A stretch of DNA of 45,442 bases, taken from NCBI GenBank assembly GCA_902765305.1, contig CACWZI010000045.1, forward strand, positions 1-45,442. Reading direction: 5' to 3'. Source of the stretch: an uncultured Eubacteriales bacterium. GTDB taxonomy: Bacteria; Bacillota; Clostridia; Christensenellales; Aristaeellaceae. The position numbers and the translations under genes are program-made. The notes below the pieces were generated by a model. The model had not been told where the DNA came from. It was given only the letters and a program-made list of their open reading frames with translations, and made no database searches. The first letter of the stretch is position 1, and each line of letters opens with the position of its first letter. This document shows positions 8,031 through 14,700 of this stretch, piece after piece.

Positions 8031-8096
8031 GTTGCCATGCACTCTCTGGGTGTATGGCAACAGGAGGCGGCGCTCCATTCAGAGCGCCGCCTCCTG
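8031..8096 (-). terminator. Two adjacent hairpins, probable terminator of the solute-binding-protein gene
   Basis: First hairpin 8031-8061 (GTTGCCAT arms); second 8061-8096, a perfect 15 bp GC-rich stem (CAGGAGGCGGCGCTC and complement, loop CATTCA). They lie about 190 bp past the solute-binding protein stop, separated from it by the MITE-like element, as if the element had inserted between gene and terminator. Confidence 0.55.
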
Positions 8097-8099
8097 TAC

Positions 8100-8270
8100 T
8101 TAAGGAAATACCGCGCAATTAAGGTGGTCAGCTGGCGAGTGAATTTTTCGACAGATGCAATTGCAGATTTCGAAGGTTTACTGGGTTCGAGCGCCCGAGA
8201 AATCTGCAAGCAGCAGATGTCGGAAAAGGCACCGCCAGATGTGCCGCCGTATTGTGCGGTATTTCCTTAA
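8100..8270. mobile_element. MITE-like element, 171 bp, 20 bp terminal inverted repeats
   Basis: The left end TTAAGGAAATACCGCGCAAT (8100-8119) and the right end (8251-8270) are inverted repeats with 19/20 identity. The interior is itself a long imperfect palindrome: TTTTTCGACAGATGC... on the left pairs with ...GCAGATGTCGGAAAA on the right, and AATTGCAGATTTC with GAAATCTGCAAG. It carries no ORF of note. Flanking target duplications are not obvious; both ends begin TTAA, which could include a target. It lies just after the solute-binding protein stop (8288). Non-autonomous mobility is inferred from architecture alone. Confidence 0.6.
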
Positions 8271-8287
8271 CCGTTCCGCCCGGTCGC

Positions 8288-9115
8288 CTATTCGATCGCG
8301 CCGCCTTCGACCACAAGGTTGTCTGGGTCGACCGCGTCGCCGTAGACGTCCTTCAGCGTGGCCTCGTAGTCGGCGTGGAAGAACTGCTCGGCAGCCAGGG
8401 CCTCGATCTCTTCATTGATGTAAGCCAGCACGGTATCGTTGCCCTTCTGCACCGCGGGGGCGATGGTGTCCAGGCTGCCCAGGCTCTCGATGCCCACGGT
8501 GAAGCCGGGATTTTCGATGGCCCAGGCCAGCACCTCGGTGTTGTCGGTGGACAGGGCGTCTCCGCGGCCGTCCAGCAGGGCATTGAAGGTCTCGGTGTAG
8601 GTGTCGAACTTCAGCAGTTCCACCTCGGGCTCGTTGGCGGTAAACCAGGTCTCGGCGGTGGTGCCCTTGGAGACGATCAGCTTCTTGCCCCTCAGGTCTT
8701 CGATCGAGGTGATCAGCGCGGCGTCGGGGCTGACCACACCCAGGGCCACCTTCATGTAGGGCAGCGCGAAGTCCACCACCTCGGCCCGCTCCGGCGTCAC
8801 GGTGAAGTTGGCCAGTATGATATCCACTTTGGCGCTGGTCAGGTACTCCACACGGTTCGGCGCGTCCACGCTCACCAGCTCCAGCTCGACGCCCAGGTCC
8901 TGGGCCAGGCGGCGGGCGAAGTAGACGTCGTAGCCCTGGTATTCGCCGTATTCGTCCACATAGCCGAAGGGCTTCTTATCGGAAAACACGCCGATGACCA
9001 GCTTGCCGCTCTCCTTGATTTCGTCGAGGCTGCGGGCCTTGGCGTCGGCCAGCGCGCCGGCGGTCAGGGACAGTACGAGGGCAAGTGCCAGAATCAATGC
9101 AAACAGCTTTTTCAT
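8288..9115 (-). CDS. Polar amino acid (probably cyst(e)ine) ABC transporter substrate-binding protein
   Basis: A secreted SBP_bac_3 family protein of 275 residues: signal peptide (1-23, ending AGALA), then the family opening GKLVIGVFSDKKPFGYVDE, GYDVYFARRLAQDLG, and KVDIILANFTVTPERAEVVDFALPY; the second lobe includes GKKLIVSKGTTAETW and GRGDALSTDNTEVL. These stretches resemble the cysteine/cystine and PEB1-type group. No lipobox is seen. It is transcribed from its own promoter and attenuator-like leader, downstream of the ATPase and two permeases. The ligand is inferred from family resemblance and from Cys-rich leader peptides before both transcription units; it is not proven. Confidence 0.9.
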   Translation of the reverse strand: MKKLFALILALALVLSLTAGALADAKARSLDEIKESGKLVIGVFSDKKPFGYVDEYGEYQGYDVYFARRLAQDLGVELELVSVDAPNRVEYLTSAKVDIILANFTVTPERAEVVDFALPYMKVALGVVSPDAALITSIEDLRGKKLIVSKGTTAETWFTANEPEVELLKFDTYTETFNALLDGRGDALSTDNTEVLAWAIENPGFTVGIESLGSLDTIAPAVQKGNDTVLAYINEEIEALAAEQFFHADYEATLKDVYGDAVDPDNLVVEGGAIE

Positions 9116-9160
9116 GGTTAACGCTCCTTTTCAAATTGTCGTCGGGTTATAGGGGGTCGT

Positions 9161-9213
9161 ACATAAAACAACGGGCCGGATTGGACGATCTGCGCATCCA
9201 ATCCGGCCCGCCG
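9161..9213 (-). terminator. Attenuator hairpin before the solute-binding protein
   Basis: A perfect 13 bp stem (GGGCCGGATTGGA and complement, 9173-9185 / 9197-9209) is followed on the minus strand by a T-rich run (TTGTTTTAT). It lies between the Cys-rich leader peptide stop (9237) and the solute-binding protein start (9115). The 8 nt CATCCAAT within the leader coding region (9263-9256) can pair with ATTGGATG at the base of the terminator's 5' arm (9202-9195), giving a possible antiterminator. Confidence 0.75.
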
Positions 9214-9236
9214 TTTCCCGCTTGCGCGCATGCACG

Positions 9237-9311
9237 CTAAGACGGCCGACAGGGCATTGGATGGCGCCCCCGGCACATACAACACATGCAGCTGATCACG
9301 TAATTGAACAT
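9237..9311 (-). CDS. Cys-rich leader peptide, 24 aa (upstream of the solute-binding protein)
   Basis: A 24-codon ORF starting MFNYVISCMCCMC and ending with TAG; 5 of 24 residues are Cys and 3 internal ones Met. ATG at 9311 has GGGAGG 8 nt upstream and a perfect sigma-A promoter about 40 bp before it. A terminator hairpin follows 28 nt after its stop. Clustered Cys codons (8, 10, 11, 13, 21), then a segment able to pair with the terminator arm, fit ribosome-mediated attenuation: stalling on Cys codons would free that segment and prevent termination. The regulatory role is inferred; reading frame, promoter and hairpin are direct observations. Confidence 0.75.
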   Translation of the reverse strand: MFNYVISCMCCMCRGRHPMPCRPS

Positions 9312-9349
9312 GTGGCGCGCCTCCCTTTAATGTCTATCGGATTGATAAG

Positions 9350-9378
9350 ATTATAGCGCCATCCCATTTTCCTGTCAA
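9350..9378 (-). promoter_or_regulatory. Promoter of leader 2 and the solute-binding protein
   Basis: TTGACA (9378-9373) and TATAAT (9355-9350) on the minus strand with a 17 bp spacer, a perfect consensus match. It begins 6 bp after the ATPase stop, so the binding protein has a transcription unit separate from the permease-ATPase genes. Confidence 0.88.
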
Positions 9379-9383
9379 GGGGT

Positions 9384-10133
9384 TTACGCCTTTTTAACCG
9401 TGTCAAACTCGAAGGTGTCCAGGAACGCCCGGGCTCGGGGGGTTTGGGGATGGTGGAAAAAGTCGGCAGGCCTGCCCTCCTCCACCACCTTCCCCCCCTC
9501 CAGGAACAGCACCCGGTCGGCTACGGCCTCGGCAAAGCGCATCTCGTGGGTCACGATCAGCATCGTCCGGCCGTCCCTTGCCAGGTCCAGCACCACGTTA
9601 AGCACCTCCCGCACCATCTCCGGGTCCAGGGCGGCGGTGATCTCGTCCAACAGCAGCAGCCGGGGGTGCATCAGCATGGCCCGCACCAGCGCCACCCGCT
9701 GCTTCTGGCCACCGGAGAGCTGGCGGGGCAGCGCGTGCAGCTTGTCCGCCAGTCCCACCCGCGCGAGCGCCTGTACGGCCTCGGCCTTCACCTCGTCGTT
9801 GGAGCGCTTCAAGGCCTTCACCGGGCCGAGGCTCAGATTGCCCAGCACATCCATGTGGGGAAACAGGTCGTAGCTCTGGAACACCATGCCGATCTGGCGG
9901 CGTACCTGCACCATGTCCATGCCGGAAATCGGCGCGCCGTCCAGCAGGATCTCGCCGGAATCCGGCGTCTCCAGGCCGTTGACGCAGCGCAGCAGCGTGC
10001 TCTTGCCGCAGCCGCTGGGCCCGACCACCACCACGACTTCCCCGTCCCCCATGGCCAGGTCGATGCCGTCCAGCACCCCGTTGCCGTCAAAGCTCTTTTT
10101 CAGGTTCTTGATTTCAAGCACGTATCCGCTCAT
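9384..10133 (-). CDS. Polar amino acid ABC transporter ATP-binding protein
   Basis: A cytoplasmic ATPase of 249 residues of the GlnQ/TcyC class. Walker A GPSGCGKST (about residues 37-45), Q-loop in GMVFQSYDLFPH, signature LSGGQKQRVALVRAM, Walker B LLLLDEITAALDPE followed by the H-loop VTHEM. The usual DEPTSALDPE reads DEITAALDPE, a tolerated variant. ATG at 10133 is reached through AGGAGGGG and lies next to the preceding permease stop, so translation is likely coupled. It powers the two permeases upstream, with substrate delivered by the product at 8288-9115. Confidence 0.95.
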   Translation of the reverse strand: MSGYVLEIKNLKKSFDGNGVLDGIDLAMGDGEVVVVVGPSGCGKSTLLRCVNGLETPDSGEILLDGAPISGMDMVQVRRQIGMVFQSYDLFPHMDVLGNLSLGPVKALKRSNDEVKAEAVQALARVGLADKLHALPRQLSGGQKQRVALVRAMLMHPRLLLLDEITAALDPEMVREVLNVVLDLARDGRTMLIVTHEMRFAEAVADRVLFLEGGKVVEEGRPADFFHHPQTPRARAFLDTFEFDTVKKA

Positions 10134-10134
10134 T

Positions 10135-10815
10135 TTACCCCTCCTGACACGCCCACTGCTTCTCCAGATGCTTCGCCAGCAGCGATATGGGCCAGCAGGC
10201 GAAGAAGTACAGCAGGAACACCGCCCCGTAGACCCACACCGCGCCCTGGGGGGCGTCGTAGCGGGCGGCGTCGATGATCTGGCTGCCCACCTTCAGCACC
10301 TCCACCACGCCAATCAGCATGACCAACGAGGTGGTCTTGATCATGCGGGTGGTCAGGTTGATGGCCTGGGGCACCAGACGCCGGGCCGCCTGGGGCAGCA
10401 GCACGTGGGCCCAGACCTGCCCCTGGGTCAGCCCCAGGGCCGCGCCGCTTTCCCGCTGGTGAACGGGAATCGAGGTGATCGCCCCGCGCACGAGGTCGCC
10501 CATCTCCCCCGCGCCCCAGAAGGTGAACACGATCACCGCCGCCGTCTCGCCGGACATCTGCAAATTGAAGGCCTTTGCCATGCCGAAATACACCAGGAAC
10601 AGCAGCACCAGCTGGGGCACGATGCGCACCGTCTCCAGCCACAGCCGCGTCACCGCCCGCACCACCGGGTTTTTCAGCGTCATCAGCACCCCCACCACCA
10701 GACCCAGGGCGATGGACAGGACCACCGAAATCAGCGACAGCTTCAGCGTCACGCCCAGGCCGCCCAGCAGCCGGGCCGGGTTGTTGCCCTTAAACAGCAC
10801 TGCCAAATCCCGCAT
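10135..10815 (-). CDS. Polar amino acid ABC transporter permease 2
   Basis: A membrane permease of the HisM/GlnP type (226 residues) with about five helices. The binding-protein-dependent transport loop (EAA-like) is visible as RESGAALGLTQGQVWAHVLLPQAARRLVPQ around residues 130-160; this loop contacts the ATPase. It overlaps the upstream permease by 26 bp and ends next to the ATPase start, so the three genes form one translationally coupled operon. With permease 1 it should form a heterodimeric membrane domain. Confidence 0.93.
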   Translation of the reverse strand: MRDLAVLFKGNNPARLLGGLGVTLKLSLISVVLSIALGLVVGVLMTLKNPVVRAVTRLWLETVRIVPQLVLLFLVYFGMAKAFNLQMSGETAAVIVFTFWGAGEMGDLVRGAITSIPVHQRESGAALGLTQGQVWAHVLLPQAARRLVPQAINLTTRMIKTTSLVMLIGVVEVLKVGSQIIDAARYDAPQGAVWVYGAVFLLYFFACWPISLLAKHLEKQWACQEG

Positions 10816-11455
10816 GGCGCAGCCTCCTCTCCAGCAGCGTGAACGCGATCGATATCGGCAGCAGCAGCGTCAGGTACGAAAGCGTCAGCATCAATAGCGC
10901 CTCGTCCGTCTTGTAGTACATGCCGATCAGGTCCTTCGCCACGTACATCAGGTCAGCCAGGGCCACGGCGCTGAACACGCTGGTCTCCTTGATCAGGAAC
11001 ACGGCGTTCGCGCCGATGGAGGGTATGGCCGTGGCCAGCCCCTGGGGCAGTATCACATAGCGCAGGTTTTGCAGCGGCGTCAGACCGATGCACATGCCCG
11101 ATTCCTGTTGGACCCTGTCCACCGACTCCAGCCCGCTGCGCAGCGATTCCGCCATATAGGCCCCGCCCAGGAAGGTGAGCCCCGCCACCGCGCAGGTCTC
11201 GGCGTCCAGCTTGATACCCACCTTCGGCAGGCCGAAGTACAGGAAGAACAGCTGCACCAGCAGCGGCGTATTGCGGGCCAGCTCGATATAGACCCCCGCG
11301 ACCCTGTCCAGCACCGGCACGCGGAAGTGCCGCGCCATGCAGCACAGCGCCCCCACCACCAGCGACAGCGCGATGCCCGCCAGACCCAGCCGCAGCGTCA
11401 GGCCCGCGGCCTTGACGTACATGGGCAGGAATTTGACCATAAAGGACGTATCCAA
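10790..11455 (-). CDS. Polar amino acid ABC transporter permease 1
   Basis: A membrane permease of the same family (221 residues), opening LDTSFMVKFLPMYVKAAGLTLRL. The EAA-like loop reads QQESGMCIGLTPLQNLRYVILPQGL. The frame stays open upstream to 11659, but that region holds the leader peptide in another frame, a terminator hairpin and the promoter. I place the start at TTG 11455, which has GGAGGAGG about 9 nt upstream. It is the first structural gene of the permease-permease-ATPase operon, controlled by leader 1 and its hairpin. Confidence 0.88.
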   Translation of the reverse strand: MDTSFMVKFLPMYVKAAGLTLRLGLAGIALSLVVGALCCMARHFRVPVLDRVAGVYIELARNTPLLVQLFFLYFGLPKVGIKLDAETCAVAGLTFLGGAYMAESLRSGLESVDRVQQESGMCIGLTPLQNLRYVILPQGLATAIPSIGANAVFLIKETSVFSAVALADLMYVAKDLIGMYYKTDEALLMLTLSYLTLLLPISIAFTLLERRLRHAGFGSAV

Positions 11456-11476
11456 GGGAATGACCTCCTCCATCGC

Positions 11477-11505
11477 ATAAAGAAACAGCGGCCTGCGGCC
11501 GCTGT
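11477..11505 (-). terminator. Attenuator hairpin before permease 1
   Basis: A perfect 9 bp stem ACAGCGGCC / GGCCGCTGT with a 3 nt loop (11485-11505), followed on the minus strand by TTTCTTTAT. It sits 21 nt after the leader 1 stop and before the permease ribosome site. GGCCTG in leader codons 17-19 (11557-11552) could pair with CAGGCC across the loop and 3' arm, a weaker antiterminator candidate than in leader 2. Confidence 0.7.
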
Positions 11506-11526
11506 ATGGGTTCACCCTTTTAAACA

Positions 11527-11607
11527 TCACCGGCGCGCGGACATGGCAAAACAGGCCCTGCGACAACACATCAGAGCATATGCGCCACAGAAATGCTTCC
11601 CTGCCAT
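11527..11607 (-). CDS. Cys-rich leader peptide, 26 aa (upstream of permease 1)
   Basis: A 26-codon ORF containing HFCGAYALMCCRRACF and ending with TGA; Cys at positions 7, 14, 15 and 19. ATG at 11607 follows AAAGGAGG at good spacing, 24 bp after a consensus -10. The sequence is not a copy of the second leader at 9237-9311, yet both share promoter, short Cys-rich peptide and terminator hairpin. That repeated architecture ahead of both halves of one transporter is the main argument that it is real. Its role as a cysteine-sensing attenuator is inferred. Confidence 0.72.
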   Translation of the reverse strand: MAGKHFCGAYALMCCRRACFAMSARR

Positions 11608-11630
11608 CGTTTCCGCCTCCTTTTGACAGG

Positions 11631-11659
11631 AGTATATGCCTATTTACCCGGTATGTCAA
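11631..11659 (-). promoter_or_regulatory. Promoter of leader 1 and the permease operon
   Basis: TTGACA (11659-11654) and TATACT (11636-11631) on the minus strand with a 17 bp spacer. The region 11660-11746 between it and the next gene shows nothing further that I can name. Confidence 0.85.
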
Positions 11660-11746
11660 TAGGAACTGTGAAAATTAAAGGAATGATAAACCTGTCCCGT
11701 TGCAGCTCGGCATCCTGACTTCTGTATCTCCTTCTATGCTGCTTTG

Positions 11747-14700
11747 TTAACCCTTACGGGTCCTCCTGCGCAGTAAGCCCAGCAGCGCCAGCGCCACGAG
11801 GGCCACGGCCAGGTACAGCTGCAGGTTGGAATGATCGCCGGTGTCCACGCCGTCGCGCACATGCAGGGTGACCTCCCGGCTGACGATCTGCGCGCCCTCG
11901 GCGTCGGTCACGACGCAGCGGAAGCGCGCGCCGTCCCACTGCTTCTCGATGTCCTTGCGGCTCAGGGTCGGCTCGGTGAAGCCGGGCAGGTCGACCCACT
12001 TTTCATGCTCGGGGTCCCACACCTGCCACTGGTAGGTATAGGGCGGCTTGCCACCGGCGACCTCCACCTGGAAGCTCACGTCCTCGCCCGCCTGGGCGGT
12101 CACATCCTCGGGCTGCCGGGTGAAACGCAGTTCGTCGCCCCCGCCGTGGGGATAGATGGTGAAGCCGTTGTTCAGCACGGCGGTTTCCTTGATGCCCCGG
12201 GGGGTGAATTCGAACCGGGCGGACTGCACCTTGTCGGGGTCGAACAGCGCCTTCAGCGGCACGGAGATGGTGGTGGTCGTCCCGGCGGCCATCGCCTCGG
12301 GCCTGTAGGGCAGGCTGACGTACATCGGCTCGCTGCTGTTGTCCAGGTACATGGCGCAGGTCAGCTCGATCGCCTCGCCGTTGTGGTAGTAGTTGTGCAG
12401 CGTGATGTCCAGGATCTCGTCGCCCTTGTGATCGGTGCGCAGCCGGTGGCTGACGTCGATGTCGTGAACGTCGAAGTTGACCTCCAGGCTCTCAGGCGCG
12501 TCCACCTCCAGCGCGTACAGGCTCACCGCGTCCTCGCCAGCGTTGGCGACCAGCTCGCCCCGGTTTTGAAGCTCCAGCTTGCCGGTCTGTTCGTTCAGGG
12601 CGTAGTCCAGCCGGTGGACGCCGTACTCGGCCAGCTTCGCCCGGTTCGCCGCAGCGGCAGCGTTGCTGACCGTGCCCGCTTCGGCGAACAGCTCCGGATT
12701 CGTCTTCGCCAGGGCGGAGGCGGCCAGGTAGTTGTCGTACACGGAGATATTATGCAGCTTCAGCCGCAGGTCGTAATTGCCGTGCCAGTCGTCGGGGACC
12801 TTGATGTTGCCCACGAAGCAGCCCATGGAGCCGGGCACCAGCACGCCGGTGGACACGTAGCTGGAGCTGCTGCCCACGGTCTTGGTGTGGCTCGACGACC
12901 ATACATGATTGTCAAAGTAGGTGGTCACCGCGGTTTCCTTCACGGTCCAGTCCTGTCGGCGGGGTGAATACTGGAAATCCTTGTCCCGGTAGATGGCCTG
13001 CTCGCCGGTGGCCACGGTCTTCTCCCCGCCGTGGAACAGCTTTGTATAGCTGTGGGCGGGAATCAGCAGGCCGGTGTGCAGGGTCTCGACCTTCTCGATT
13101 TCGTTGCCGTTCTTGTCCAGCAGCATCGCATCCACGTCGAAGCTGCCGATGCCCATGTTGCCGTCGTTCAGCGCGGTGAACTGGGTGCGCAGGAAATCGC
13201 CCTGGAGCGCCGTGGTCTCGATCATCGCCGCCTTTTGCAGCTTCATGGAGGTCGCCAGCGTGATGTCAAATTTGTACAGCGTCGCCTCCGGGATGTTCTG
13301 ATCCTGCTCACCGGTATCCGGTTTGACGGTGATATAGCCCACCTTCTTGTCCGTCAGCGTGATTTCCTGGGGCACCGCCGGGTATTTCTTGCCATTATAG
13401 TCGACATCCGGCAGCGTGAACTCGGCGATCACCAGCTCGTCGGAGAAGGAATTGGTGGACGAATCGTAGTACACGCCACCGATGCGCCAGACGTCCGGGT
13501 CGCTGTCCTTCTCCTTCGGCGCGGTGGTCAGCCAGTAAAGGTATTGGGAAGCGCCGATGGACACCGCATGGAATTCGGTAGCGGGAATGCTGAGGTCGTA
13601 GTCCTTATAGGTGATGTTGAAATCCCCCCGACCCATGCCATAATTGACGCCGCCTTTGGAGATGGTTCTGGGCGCGACATAGATGCTCTTCAGGCGGTTC
13701 TCCACCCGGTCGCCCACTGTCTCCCTGTCCATGTAAAAGATCGTCTGGGAGAAGTTCTTCCCGTCTGGGGCCAGTTGCTGGAGCATCTCGAAGCTGGTGA
13801 TGTCACCCTCCGCCAATACGATCGCTTCTTGGCAATAATCCGATTCGAGCTTGACCTTGCCTTTATACCTCCTGACTGAATACGGCCACGGGAAGTTCAT
13901 GTAGTAATCGAACAGCACGATATAGCACGGCTTCTGGCCATAGTTTTTCACATCCAGCGCAACGAAACCGGGAATTTTGGTGTAGTGGAAATCATCATCC
14001 TCGTCGGTACCGTCATAATCAAGATTCCTGCTGCGCATACTGGAATGCGATTGCACCCGTTTATAATCAAAGCCATAGCGCAGTCGTGCCGGTCCATCGT
14101 CATACCCGTTGTGAATAAGCAGGTCACCACAAATCTCCATCACATCCTTGTCCGGCAGAATGTAGAACAGGTTGTACTGGGACATTCTCTCACTGTCGTT
14201 TTGTCCGAACAACGCGCCGTAAACCTCCACCTGACCCATGCCGCTCTCTCCGGCCCACTCGATCTTTGGTTTGCTGCAAATCGGCGACAGGAAATTATCT
14301 ACCGTGGGAATCCAGGGGTAAAAGAGAACTTTATTTTTTGATAAGGGGATTGTGGGAAACTTCATAGCGTCGTTGAACTCCACATAGCAAACGATAATAT
14401 TTGGATCCTGTTCCGTTCCGCCGGGTATGGGCTTGCCGTCTTTGTCTATCGATCTGGCGAGCACGGCGATCAGATGCAGGTACCTGCCGTCGTTGTAAAC
14501 ATCGTAGCCGCATACCTTGTACTCATTATAATGAACAAACCGTTTGTATAGGTCACCAACAATATACCACCCGAGCCTGACCGCCACCCCATGAGTCTTG
14601 TCCTCGATACCGAGCTGGCAATACGTGGTTGGTCTCTCAATATAGAATATATAGTCGCTATCCTTGTAATTAACAGCCCGGATATCTGTGCCCGGATAGT

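Noticed and set aside
11456-11659. N-terminal extension of permease 1 (frame open to 11659).
   Set aside because: The extension covers a promoter, the leader peptide and a terminator; the family start matches TTG 11455 with a good ribosome site.
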